Shown here in pieces: positions 17,742-25,922 of a stretch of 64,000 nucleotides of DNA (positions are counted from its first letter, which is position 1; the number at the start of each line of letters is the position of its first letter). The stretch covers positions 124,001-188,000 of the forward strand of contig JARFTZ010000048.1 in NCBI GenBank assembly GCA_029289235.1, in the 5' to 3' direction. This stretch comes from Gammaproteobacteria bacterium. GTDB taxonomy: Bacteria > Pseudomonadota > Gammaproteobacteria > Burkholderiales > Rhodocyclaceae. The translations under genes and the position numbers were made by a program. The notes beneath the pieces are model-generated. The model saw only the letters and a list, made by a program, of their open reading frames with translations. It did no database searches and was not told the DNA's origin.

Positions 17742-18158
17742 TCAGTACTTCATGAACTCGACGCGGATCGCATCGCGGAGTTCGCCGACGAACTTGTTGT
17801 AGTGCGGATGAATGACCGGCTTCCCGTCCTCCATGCCATAGCGCATGTTGATGCTGTCCTTGTAGGTGATCGTATAGCGCTCGGCCGTGCTGGCGATGCT
17901 GACGACGATGGTGTGCTTGTTGGCGTTCCAGCTCAGGGAGGCCACCATGACCCCGTCGGGCTGCTGGCCGACAACCCATTTCCGTCCTTCGGCGGCAGTG
18001 CGGATCGCCTGCTGGATCTGCTCGATGGGGAGTGCGTTGCCACTCGTTGTGGCGATGGCCTGTTCAACGACCTCGGTCATCGGCACCGGCGGGCGCGCCA
18101 GGACGGAACCGGACACAAACAGCGCCAGGGCGAACAAAGCGATTCTCAGGGCATTCAT
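17742..18158 (-). CDS. Small exported hypothetical protein of the polyene operon
   Basis: 138 residues with a signal peptide (RIALFALALFVSGSVLA) and no recognised domain. The mature protein alternates beta-strand-like stretches (WVVGQQPDGVMVASLSWN, TIVVSIASTAERYTITYKD) and ends in a charged helix (FVGELRDAIRVEFMKY). The core YTITYKDSINMRYG resembles small periplasmic lipoproteins of unknown function found near lipid-export genes. It lies between two ketosynthase genes in the same direction. Function unknown; export suggests a role in product delivery or envelope. Confidence 0.72.
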   Translation of the reverse strand: MNALRIALFALALFVSGSVLARPPVPMTEVVEQAIATTSGNALPIEQIQQAIRTAAEGRKWVVGQQPDGVMVASLSWNANKHTIVVSIASTAERYTITYKDSINMRYGMEDGKPVIHPHYNKFVGELRDAIRVEFMKY

Positions 18159-18172
18159 GGTTTCCTCCTTTT

Positions 18173-19396
18173 TTACACTCTGCGGAATATGAGCGACGTA
18201 TTGATGCCGCCAAAGGCGAAGTTGTTGCTCATCGTGTATTCAGTATCGATCTCGCGCCCGGTGCCAACAAGGTAATCGAGCGTTCCGCAGGCCGGATCGA
18301 CCTCGGAAAGATTGATCGTTGGCGCAAACCACTTTCGCCGCATCATCTCGATCGTCCACCATGCCTCGATTGCACCGCAGGCGCCGAGCGTGTGACCCAC
18401 ATAGCTTTTCACCGAGCTGATCGGCTTGCCCGGGCCAAGAACGCTTTCCGTCGCGAGCGTTTCCGCGACATCGCCACGGTCCGTCGCGGTACCGTGCGCG
18501 CTGACGTAGCCGATTTCAGAAGGCGGCAGGTCTGCGTCAGCGAGCGCTTGCTGCATGACCACGGCCATCGTCGACTGTTCGGGCTGGGTGATGTGGCTGC
18601 CGTCCGAGTTCGTGGCGAAGCCGATGATTTCCGCGTAGATCCGCGCGCCGCGTGCTACGGCGTGTTCGTACTCTTCCAGCACGAGGGTGGCCGCGCCTTC
18701 GCCGACCACCAGGCCGTCGCGCCGGCGGTCGAAGGGGCGGGGTGTCGTTTCCGGCGTGTCGTTCTGGCAGCTGGCGGCAAACAGGGTGTCGAACACCGCC
18801 GCGGAGGCGACCGACAGTTCCTCGGCGCCGCCCGCCAGCATCATTTTCTGACGGCCGAAACGAATGGCTTCGTAGGCGTAGCCGATGCCCTGGCTGCCGG
18901 AGGTGCAGGCGCTGGACGTCGGAATGACGCGGCCCTTGAGCCCGAAGTTGAGCGCCACGTTGACCGCCGTGGTGTGCGGCATCATCTGGATGTAGCTGGT
19001 CGACGTCACGCCGTCCATCGAGGCGGCCTCGAGCATCTTGCCGAAAACCCGGACCGGCTCCAGGCTGCCCGACGAGGAGCCGTAGGCGATGCCCATGCGC
19101 CCGTCACGGATCGTCGCATCGTCGAGCAGGCCGGCATCGGCCAGCACCATTTCACTGGCGCGCACCGCGAGCAGCGAGACGCGGCCCATCGAGCGCACCA
19201 TCTTGCGCGGATAATGGGCAGGAATCCGGAAATCATCGACAGGCGCCCCCAGACGGGTATTCAACGCCGCGAAAACCTCCCATTCCGGCATGTGGCGCAC
19301 GGCATTGCGCCCTTCGCGCAGGCGCGCCTCGATGTGCTCCCAGCCATCGCCGAGGGCGGTGATTCCGGCCATGCCGGTGACCACGACGCGGCGCAT
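18173..19396 (-). CDS. Beta-ketoacyl-ACP synthase, ApeR-type
   Basis: 407 residues. The ketosynthase triad is complete: Cys in TSSACTSGSQGIGYAYEAI, His in SAHGTATDRGDVAETLA and His in SYVGHTLGACGA. It begins VVVTGMAGITALGDGWE and ends NNFAFGGINTSLIFRRV. Its place after the ketoreductase matches ApeR in canonical APE operons. The start codon shares one base with the ketoreductase stop (TGATG), showing tight coupling. It presumably makes or extends an acyl chain; in E. coli the exact need for ApeR is less clear than for ApeO. Confidence 0.92.
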   Translation of the reverse strand: MRRVVVTGMAGITALGDGWEHIEARLREGRNAVRHMPEWEVFAALNTRLGAPVDDFRIPAHYPRKMVRSMGRVSLLAVRASEMVLADAGLLDDATIRDGRMGIAYGSSSGSLEPVRVFGKMLEAASMDGVTSTSYIQMMPHTTAVNVALNFGLKGRVIPTSSACTSGSQGIGYAYEAIRFGRQKMMLAGGAEELSVASAAVFDTLFAASCQNDTPETTPRPFDRRRDGLVVGEGAATLVLEEYEHAVARGARIYAEIIGFATNSDGSHITQPEQSTMAVVMQQALADADLPPSEIGYVSAHGTATDRGDVAETLATESVLGPGKPISSVKSYVGHTLGACGAIEAWWTIEMMRRKWFAPTINLSEVDPACGTLDYLVGTGREIDTEYTMSNNFAFGGINTSLIFRRV

Positions 19397-20124
19397 CAGG
19401 CCATTCCCCCATTCACCCCGAGCACCTGTCGCGTAATGTACGACGCGTCATCGGACATCAGGAACGACACGGCGGCGGCGACTTCGTCGGCGTGCCCGAC
19501 GCGATTCATCGGCACGACCTTGAGCGCCTCGCCGAGCGGTAGATCGTCGGTCATCTCGGTCTCGATCAGCCCGGGGGCGACGCAGTTGACGGTGATCCCC
19601 CTGCTGGCGAGTTCGACGGCCAGCGCCTTGGTCGCGCCGATCAGGCCGGCCTTGGCTGCGCTGTAGTTGACCTGCCCGCGATTGCCCATGACCCCCGACA
19701 CCGAGGCCAGGGTGACGATCCGCCCGCCGCTCTTTTTGCGGACCAGCGGCATGATCAGCGGCTGGACGACGTTGAAGAAGCCGTCGAGGCTGGTATCCAG
19801 CACACTGTCCCAGTCTTCGCCGCTGAGCGCGGGGAAGGCGCCGTCGCGGGAAATCCCGGCGTTGCAGACGATGCCGTAGTACGCGCCCTTTGCATCGACG
19901 GTCCTTTCGAGAAGACGGGCCGCCGCCTCCCGGTCGCGCACGTCGAACATCAGGAAGTCCGCCTCGCCGCCGCCTGCCTCGATCTCCCTGACCACGCTTT
20001 CCGCTTCGGCCTGCCGGCTGCGGCAATGCACAGTGACCGCCCAGCCATCGCGCGCCAGGCGCAAGGCGATGGCGCGGCCGATGCCGCGACTCGATCCGCT
20101 GATCAGAACTCTTCTTCGCGTCAT
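19396..20124 (-). CDS. 3-oxoacyl-ACP reductase (FabG-like), ApeQ-type
   Basis: 242 residues, short-chain dehydrogenase/reductase. The NADPH-binding motif is ISGSSRGIGRAIALRLARDG at the N-terminus, and CNAGISRDGAF is the NAG motif. The catalytic Ser lies in ASVSGVMGNRGQ and Tyr/Lys in NYSAAKAG, with a family-typical C-terminus (SYITRQVLGVNGGMA). It reduces the beta-keto group in each round of polyene elongation. It overlaps the dehydratase gene by four bases and the following ketosynthase by one. Confidence 0.93.
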   Translation of the reverse strand: MTRRRVLISGSSRGIGRAIALRLARDGWAVTVHCRSRQAEAESVVREIEAGGGEADFLMFDVRDREAAARLLERTVDAKGAYYGIVCNAGISRDGAFPALSGEDWDSVLDTSLDGFFNVVQPLIMPLVRKKSGGRIVTLASVSGVMGNRGQVNYSAAKAGLIGATKALAVELASRGITVNCVAPGLIETEMTDDLPLGEALKVVPMNRVGHADEVAAAVSFLMSDDASYITRQVLGVNGGMA

Positions 20125-20585
20125 TGTGTACCTTCTTGCATGAAAGCCCCGAAATCGTCGGGTTCATAAACCTTCAGTGTCGCCGAGGCCAGCGCCTGGT
20201 CATTGCCGTCGATGCGGCAGTCATAGGCGGCGAGGCCGCTCTCGTCGCGGAAGGATTCCTGGACGTGGACCCGCAGACACTGTCCGGCCGGAAAGCTTGC
20301 CGGCGATGACATCGTATAGCTGCGGGTGCCGAGCAAGGCGCCCATCTTGGGCGGCAGGCCGGCCTGCCGCTTGTTCAGCGCGACGTGTGCGGCGATGGCC
20401 TGGGCCATCAGTTCGATACCGACCCAGCCGGGCATGCTGCCCGTGTCGTCGGCGTACCAGGCCCGCGCTTGCGGCGTATATTCCGCGGCGAGGGAATCCC
20501 CCGAAAAGTCGACAACCCGATCGAGCAGGAGCATCGTGCCGCGATGCGGCAGCAGTTCTTCGATCGGGGGAAAGTCGTTCATCAT
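20121..20585 (-). CDS. Hotdog-fold 3-hydroxyacyl-ACP dehydratase, ApeP-type
   Basis: 154 residues. The hotdog dehydratase pattern is clear: LLPHRGTMLLLDRV supplies the catalytic His, and MPGWVGIELMAQAIAAHVAL the acidic residue on the central helix. It would dehydrate 3-hydroxyacyl-ACP to build the conjugated chain. Two adjacent Met codons (20585 and 20582) are possible starts. It lies between an ApeO-type ketosynthase and the ketoreductase, as in known APE operons, and pairs with a second hotdog domain fused to the ligase further upstream. Confidence 0.88.
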   Translation of the reverse strand: MMNDFPPIEELLPHRGTMLLLDRVVDFSGDSLAAEYTPQARAWYADDTGSMPGWVGIELMAQAIAAHVALNKRQAGLPPKMGALLGTRSYTMSSPASFPAGQCLRVHVQESFRDESGLAAYDCRIDGNDQALASATLKVYEPDDFGAFMQEGTQ

Positions 20586-20597
20586 AGGGTGTTTCGG

Positions 20598-21779
20598 CTA
20601 ACGGGCGTCGCCGATCAAGAGACTGGCGTTGCTTCCACCGAAGGCGAACGAATTGCTCATGCAGATGCGGTTGGATGTCGTGCTGAGTTCTTGCCCGGTG
20701 CCGACGAGGCGCAGCGTCGGCAGCGCCGGATCGGCTTCGCCATCCCACACATGCGGCGGCAGACGGCCGGAACGCAGCGCCAGCCAGCACAGCCCCAGTT
20801 CCAGCGCGCCGGCAGCGCCGAGCGTGTGCCCGGTCAGCGGCTTGGTGCCGCTGGCAGGAATGCCTTCCGGAAAAACGCGGCTGATCGCCCGGCTCTCCAT
20901 TTCATCGTTCTTCGGGGTGGCCGTCGCGTGCATGTTCAGATAGTCGACATCCCCTGCGGACAAGCCGGCGTCGGCCAGCGCGGCGCGCATCGCCGTTTCC
21001 GCGCCGGCGCCTTCCGGATGCGGCGCCGAGATGTGGTAGGCATCGCTGCTTTCGCCGGCGCCGAGGAAGGCGATATCCGATTCGTCGCCGCACATCAGGA
21101 ACAAGGCCGCGCCTTCGCCGATGTTGATCCCCTTGCGCTTGCGGCTCATCGGGTTGCAGAGATCGGTCGAGACCGACTCGAGCGCGGCGAAACCGTTGAT
21201 CGTCAGCTTGCAGAGCGAATCGACGCCGCCGACCAGAACCGCGTCGCACAAGCCGTGGCGCAGGAGACGGCGCGCCGAGACGAAGGCCTTGGCGCTGGAC
21301 GTGCAGGCGGTGGAGACGCAGTACGCCGGTCCGCCGACCTCGAGAAGGCGGGAGAGGAACATCGCCGGCGAGCCGAGTTCCTGCTGAACGTAGCGATAGT
21401 CCGGGGGCAAGCGACCGTCGTTTCGAAGCGCGGCAATGGCCGCTTCGCCCTCGGCGATTCCGGAGGTGCTCGTGCCGAGGACGATGCCGACCCGGTCACG
21501 GCCGAATCGTGCGATGGCTTCGTCAACGTCGGCGCGGATTTGCGCCAGCGCCGCCAGCAGCAGGCGATTGTTGCGGCTGGTGTAATCGGACAAGGCCAGG
21601 GGAATTTCCGGCAAGGTGCCGCGTACGCGGCCGACGCGGGCGGGCACTGCCGGCAGCCAGCCGTCCTCCAGAACCATCCCGCGCGTGTCGCCGCGGAAAA
21701 GCCCTTGCGCCACTTCATCGATGCCGCTGCCAAGGGCGTTGACGATGCCCAGCGCAGGCAGGTAGTACGGACGGTTCAT
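20598..21779 (-). CDS. Beta-ketoacyl-ACP synthase, ApeO-type
   Basis: 393 residues. Cys in CVSTACTSSAKAFVSA, His in NMHATATPKNDEMESRA and His in KPLTGHTLGAAGALELG form a full triad. It begins YLPALGIVNALGSGID and ends NSFAFGGSNASLLIGDAR. By order (after the DUF3261 lipoprotein, before the dehydratase) this is the elongating ketosynthase that pairs with a chain-length factor in the uncommon type II PKS of aryl polyenes. The ATG overlaps the lipoprotein stop by four bases. Confidence 0.92.
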   Translation of the reverse strand: MNRPYYLPALGIVNALGSGIDEVAQGLFRGDTRGMVLEDGWLPAVPARVGRVRGTLPEIPLALSDYTSRNNRLLLAALAQIRADVDEAIARFGRDRVGIVLGTSTSGIAEGEAAIAALRNDGRLPPDYRYVQQELGSPAMFLSRLLEVGGPAYCVSTACTSSAKAFVSARRLLRHGLCDAVLVGGVDSLCKLTINGFAALESVSTDLCNPMSRKRKGINIGEGAALFLMCGDESDIAFLGAGESSDAYHISAPHPEGAGAETAMRAALADAGLSAGDVDYLNMHATATPKNDEMESRAISRVFPEGIPASGTKPLTGHTLGAAGALELGLCWLALRSGRLPPHVWDGEADPALPTLRLVGTGQELSTTSNRICMSNSFAFGGSNASLLIGDAR

Positions 21780-22354
21780 CGTGTGGCCGCGATATCCAGA
21801 TTGGTGATGGAAAACTCGACGCCGGCGGCCGGCAACAGAATGAGCATGTCGCCGGCGGGCGGGCGGCCGCGAGTATACCTGATCACGACAATGTCTTTAC
21901 CGTCCTTGACGAGACGGCGTTGCGCCGGTGCGTCGTTGCTGTCGTCGTCGATCACCTCGGCCCCGTCGAGCCCCGCGCGCACATGTTCGGCGGGCCATGT
22001 CGCGACCTGCACCAGGGCCAGCAACAGCACGGGGTCCGGACCTTTGCCGGGGAATGTTTCGGCAGTGACGTCGCGGTTGTCGAAACTGACCTGGAGCAGT
22101 TTCTGGCCGAAGGGCGTCATGCCGGCGAAGCGGATTCCACCGGCATCCGCCTCCAGTTGCGCGATCATCGTTTCCCGCCGGCTGTCGAAGCTTACGTCGA
22201 CCTTCTGCTGGACATCGAACGGGACGATGGAATCCGTCGTCTGCAGGCAGTAGCGCGGACCGCCGGGCAGCGTCGTGCAGGACGAACCATCGTCGTCACA
22301 GCCGGCGACGAGCAGCGCGACGGCCAGCATGCCAGTCAGCAAAAGCCGCCTCAT
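21776..22354 (-). CDS. DUF3261 lipoprotein, ApeN-type
   Basis: 192 residues. A lipoprotein signal is clear: MLAVALLVAGCDDDG with lipobox Cys at about residue 19. The rest is beta-rich (YCLQTTDSIVPFDVQQKVDV, FGQKLLQVSFDNRDVTAE). DUF3261 proteins recur beside the MMPL exporter and LolA-like protein in APE clusters and are thought to help transfer or anchor the lipid-linked polyene at the outer membrane; the mechanism is unknown. It overlaps the exporter gene by four bases. Confidence 0.82.
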   Translation of the reverse strand: MRRLLLTGMLAVALLVAGCDDDGSSCTTLPGGPRYCLQTTDSIVPFDVQQKVDVSFDSRRETMIAQLEADAGGIRFAGMTPFGQKLLQVSFDNRDVTAETFPGKGPDPVLLLALVQVATWPAEHVRAGLDGAEVIDDDSNDAPAQRRLVKDGKDIVVIRYTRGRPPAGDMLILLPAAGVEFSITNLDIAATR

Positions 22355-24717
22355 CGCGACGCCTCAGGCGCGAAGGACAGCACCATCGGCGCCAGCAGCA
22401 CCGCCACGCAGATGCCGAGCAGCAGCGTAAGGCCGAAGCTGGACAGTGCGGGCATCGAACTGAAGGCGAGCAGGCCGAACGACAGCAGCGTCGTTCCCGC
22501 TGAAAGCAGGACACCGGCCAGCGTCGCCGCCGCGTTCACGCCGCCCTCGCGCAGGAAGATGGCGTAATTGACGCCCACGCCGACCACGAGCATGAAGCCC
22601 ATCAGATTGAACAGTGTCAGTGGCGTGGCCATGTAGCCGAAAGCGCCGAGCACAACGGCCAGCGCGAGAGCGGTCGGCAGCAGCATGAAGGCCGCCTGCG
22701 CAGGGCCGTAACGCAGGCACAGCACGCCGTAGATCAGCACCAGCGCGCCGAGCAGCCAGACGATGCCCCATTGCCGGTACTCCTGGAACAGGCGCGAGAC
22801 GCTGCCGGCCTTGTCGACGAAAGTCACGCCGTCGAGCGCGCCGCTCAGTTCGGCGAGACGCCCCACGTCACGGATGCCTTGCGGCTGGACGATGGCGGCG
22901 AATTGACCGGCGCCGTTGCCCGCGACCTTGCCGAGCCAGAGATGGCGGAAGGGTGTCGACAGCGGCGATTGGAACCAGTCGTCGACCGACAGGACGCGGC
23001 TGTTGCTGTTCGCGAAATCCTCGATCATCCGTTCGGCAAGTTCGTCGCGCAGCGAGGCGTCGGACAGCAGTTCGCGCAAACGGCGTTCGTCCGCAAAGAC
23101 GCTACGCTCCCAGCGTTGCCGGTTATGCGCCTGCCGATTCGCCGAGGGGACGAACATCGATACTCCGAGATAGCCGCTGAGAACGCTCTTGTCGTCATCT
23201 CCCGCGAGCGGAGCGAGCTTTTCCAGCAGCCGCTCCTCGTTGTGCAGCACCTCCTCGGGTGTTTTTCCTTCGACAAGGAAGAACTGGCTGCTGTTGCCGA
23301 AGCCGGTGAGTTCGCGGATTTTCTCCTCCTGCGCGACCAGTGCCGGCGGCCTGGAGATCAGGATGCGAACATCATCGTTGCTGGCCAGGCGGCTCCAGCC
23401 CGGAGCCGAGAGCGCGAGCAGCGCGGCGGCGGCGGTCAGGCAGGCGCGCCGGCCGACATGCTTCTTCCAGCCGACGAGAAAGCGGCGGGGCAAGGCGACG
23501 GCGGCTTCCGGGTCGCGCTTGCCCGGCGCCTTGAGCAGCCATGGGAGCAGCAGGAAGACCGAGGCGCACGCCGCACTCAACCCGACCAGCGCGAACAGGG
23601 CGATCTGCGACAAGGCCGGGAAAGGCGCCAGCATCAACGCCGCATAGCTGAGCAGGCTGGTCGCCAGCGCCGTCAGCAGCCCCGGCGCGATGCGCCGCAG
23701 CCCCGCCATCGGCTCCCAGCCATTGCCCGCGCCGAGGTGCGCGGCGAAGTACTGCACGGCGTAGTCGATGGCTTCGCCGATCAGGCTGGCGCCGAAGACC
23801 AGGGTGATCAGGTGCAGCTCGCCGTGGACGGCCACGGTGACCGTCGCCGCCGCAGCGACCCCGAAGCCCACCGAGAGCAGGCCGAGTCCCAGCGGGCGCA
23901 ACGAGCGGAAAACGAGATAGAGCAGGAGCAGCATGCCGAGCAGCGAGCCGGCACCGATGAAATCCACTTCCCGCTCGGCACTCTGGCGGGCCGCGCCGGC
24001 ATAGAAAACGGTGCCGGTGCGCAACACCTCCAGGCCAGGGAAATCCTGCTTCAGGCGCGCTTCCGCACCTGCCACTGCCGCCGCGACGCGCGTCTGGATC
24101 GACCCGTCGTACGCCGAGCCGGGCAATACGGCCGAGACCATCGCCCAGACATTCCCGCCGCTGCGCGCAACGAGCAGCCCGTCCTGCGTCTCCAGGCGGA
24201 GCGTCTTGAGCGGCAGACCCGCCAGCCAGGCGTCGCCGAAGCCGAAGGGATCGTCGGCCAGCGGGTAGCCCGGGCCGAACTGGAACGGCGTGTAAAGTTT
24301 GCGCTGCAGGCGCTCGACGAGGTCAGATGAGGCGGCCCGGTCGCCATCACCGAGCAGGTTGAAGCGGTAGGGGAAGTAGAAGCGCGCCAGTTGCTGCGGA
24401 TCGAACGGCGGAATTTCATCGACTACCGAGCGAAAAACCTCGCTGGCGCGCAGTTGAGCACCGAAGTCGCGGGCGGCCTTGCCAAGTTCGAGGGTGTCCG
24501 CTTTCGGGCGGCCGATGAGAAAAATCGCCCGGTCGCCCGCCGCTTCGGCGAGTCGGCTGACGGCGTGTTCCGCCACCGGGTTGCGCTCGGTCGGCGGCAG
24601 CAGCGCCAGCAGGTTGCTTTGCAGCGGCAGCGGCCCGGCGAACTGCACTGCGGCGGCGATCGCCAGCACGACGGCCAGCGTCAGCCAGAGCAGCGCGCGC
24701 AGCCGCATGCCGTTCAT
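22351..24717 (-). CDS. MMPL/RND-family exporter, ApeM-type
   Basis: 788 residues with two homologous halves, each one N-terminal helix, a large periplasmic domain and a five-helix block (for example EVDFIGAGSLLGMLLLLYLV, then GEAIDYAVQYFAAHLGAG; and later FNLMGFMLVVGVGVNYAIFL). This is the RND/MMPL plan, usual size for APE-type exporters. Such proteins move lipid-linked products from the inner membrane. It shares one base with the LolA-like gene (TGATG) and pairs functionally with it and the DUF3261 lipoprotein. Confidence 0.92.
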   Translation of the reverse strand: MNGMRLRALLWLTLAVVLAIAAAVQFAGPLPLQSNLLALLPPTERNPVAEHAVSRLAEAAGDRAIFLIGRPKADTLELGKAARDFGAQLRASEVFRSVVDEIPPFDPQQLARFYFPYRFNLLGDGDRAASSDLVERLQRKLYTPFQFGPGYPLADDPFGFGDAWLAGLPLKTLRLETQDGLLVARSGGNVWAMVSAVLPGSAYDGSIQTRVAAAVAGAEARLKQDFPGLEVLRTGTVFYAGAARQSAEREVDFIGAGSLLGMLLLLYLVFRSLRPLGLGLLSVGFGVAAAATVTVAVHGELHLITLVFGASLIGEAIDYAVQYFAAHLGAGNGWEPMAGLRRIAPGLLTALATSLLSYAALMLAPFPALSQIALFALVGLSAACASVFLLLPWLLKAPGKRDPEAAVALPRRFLVGWKKHVGRRACLTAAAALLALSAPGWSRLASNDDVRILISRPPALVAQEEKIRELTGFGNSSQFFLVEGKTPEEVLHNEERLLEKLAPLAGDDDKSVLSGYLGVSMFVPSANRQAHNRQRWERSVFADERRLRELLSDASLRDELAERMIEDFANSNSRVLSVDDWFQSPLSTPFRHLWLGKVAGNGAGQFAAIVQPQGIRDVGRLAELSGALDGVTFVDKAGSVSRLFQEYRQWGIVWLLGALVLIYGVLCLRYGPAQAAFMLLPTALALAVVLGAFGYMATPLTLFNLMGFMLVVGVGVNYAIFLREGGVNAAATLAGVLLSAGTTLLSFGLLAFSSMPALSSFGLTLLLGICVAVLLAPMVLSFAPEASR

Positions 24718-25373
24718 CAGCGCCCGCTCCCGTCGTTTTCCGTCCCGAAAAGCGTTGCTTCCGCGTCGTTGAGTGCCGCGGCGCCCTGCGAATTGCTCAG
24801 GCGGATTCGGGTGTCGTCACCGCCGGCCTCGCTGATGCGGATTTCCTCGACGAAGCGGCCGCCGGACAGCTCCATGCCGCTCAGAAACCGGGCGAGCTGC
24901 GACTGGCGCGGCGTAAGTGCGATGGACCATTGCGCCGGCGTGCCCTGCGCGGCGACATCGAAGTATTCGCGCAGCGCATCGGAATTGGCACCGAGCATGG
25001 CGCGGAAAACCCGGCCGACCTGCGCCAACCCGGGCACGTCGCGCGTTTCGCGCACGCGGCGGACGCTGTCACCGCCGCTGCCACCAATTTCGACGATCTT
25101 CGTCTCGCCGAGCACGTAACTGACGCGGTAAGGCTTCTCGATCTGCCAGAGGACGCCGTGCTGGCGCGAGAAGGTCAGGTGGCCGGAAGTGACCAGCGGA
25201 CGCTTCAGCGCGGCCATCTGCTTGGTCTGCACGAACTCGGCGCGGACGACCTGGAATTGCTCGATCTGTGCACCGATCTGGTTGAGCACATCCGCAGCGC
25301 GGGCCGGCAGGGGAGAGACAAGAGCGGCCGTAGCAATCATCAGACCGACCAGCAGGGAACGGATTTTTTTCAT
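24717..25373 (-). CDS. LolA-like periplasmic lipid carrier, ApeL-type
   Basis: 218 residues with a signal peptide (LLVGLMIATAALVSPLPARA). The mature part has the LolA-family pattern (VRAEFVQTKQMAALKRPLVT, SGHLTFSRQHGVLWQIEKPY), a half-barrel that shields lipid acyl chains. LolA-like proteins in polyene clusters probably ferry the product across the periplasm between the MMPL exporter and the outer membrane. An intergenic palindromic repeat separates it from the thioesterase upstream. Confidence 0.88.
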   Translation of the reverse strand: MKKIRSLLVGLMIATAALVSPLPARAADVLNQIGAQIEQFQVVRAEFVQTKQMAALKRPLVTSGHLTFSRQHGVLWQIEKPYRVSYVLGETKIVEIGGSGGDSVRRVRETRDVPGLAQVGRVFRAMLGANSDALREYFDVAAQGTPAQWSIALTPRQSQLARFLSGMELSGGRFVEEIRISEAGGDDTRIRLSNSQGAAALNDAEATLFGTENDGSGR

Positions 25374-25396
25374 TGAAGCCTCACTGCAAATGCTCC

Positions 25397-25466
25397 GTCA
25401 TCCCGGCGCAGGCCGGGATCCAGTCTGTGCTCCGAAAAACTGGATTCCGGCCTTCGCCGGAATGAC
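25397..25466. repeat. Palindromic repeat copy 1 (GTCATCCCGGC ... GCCGGAATGAC)
   Basis: A 70-base inverted repeat with left arm GTCATCCCGGCGCAGGCCGG and right arm CCGGCCTTCGCCGGAATGAC, related to six other copies in the window. It lies between the LolA-like gene and the thioesterase, where it could form a strong hairpin in the operon mRNA. Confidence 0.9.
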
Positions 25467-25502
25467 AAACGGGGGGTGTGCAAGCGGTGGATGTTGAATT
25501 TT

Positions 25503-25922
25503 TCACAGTGAACACGCCTTTTCGATGTTGGCGAAGACGATCGGCGGCGAGACGAATTGCAGTTCGCGCGTCGTGGCGTCGACGGCGACCTGAGTCGTGT
25601 AACCTTTGGTCAGGCGTTCGCCGGTTTCGATATCGCTGATCTCGTAGCCGATCTTGATGCGGTTCTCGTATTCGAGCAGCGTCGCCCGCACGCGCAGCGT
25701 CTGGCCGTAGAGCGCCGGGCGGATGTACTTGAGGTGACATTCGACGATGGGCCAGAGATAGCCCGAGGCCTGCATCTGCGGGTAGTCGTAGTCGAAGCGA
25801 CGCAGCAGGGCACAGCGCGCGATCTCGAAGTATTTGACGTAATGGCCGTGCCAGGCCACGTTCATCGCATCGACATCGTGGAACGGCACTTCGACGTCAA
25901 TGCTGGCGGTCAGCTCAGACAT
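25503..25922 (-). CDS. 4HBT-type acyl-CoA/ACP thioesterase, ApeK-type
   Basis: 139 residues, hotdog thioesterase of the 4-hydroxybenzoyl-CoA type: VEVPFHDVDAMNVAWHGHYV holds the catalytic Asp region and YFEIARCALL the following helix. It could release the finished polyene acid or edit misprimed carrier proteins. The first eight bases overlap the ammonia-lyase end. The 3' side carries the palindromic repeat. Confidence 0.9.
   Translation of the reverse strand: MSELTASIDVEVPFHDVDAMNVAWHGHYVKYFEIARCALLRRFDYDYPQMQASGYLWPIVECHLKYIRPALYGQTLRVRATLLEYENRIKIGYEISDIETGERLTKGYTTQVAVDATTRELQFVSPPIVFANIEKACSL

Noticed and set aside
20385-22253. 622-codon open frame on the plus strand across the ketosynthase/lipoprotein/dehydratase genes
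   Set aside because: Antisense shadow of GC-rich coding DNA; protein is low-complexity Arg/Gly/Gln-rich, while the minus-strand genes have complete catalytic motifs.
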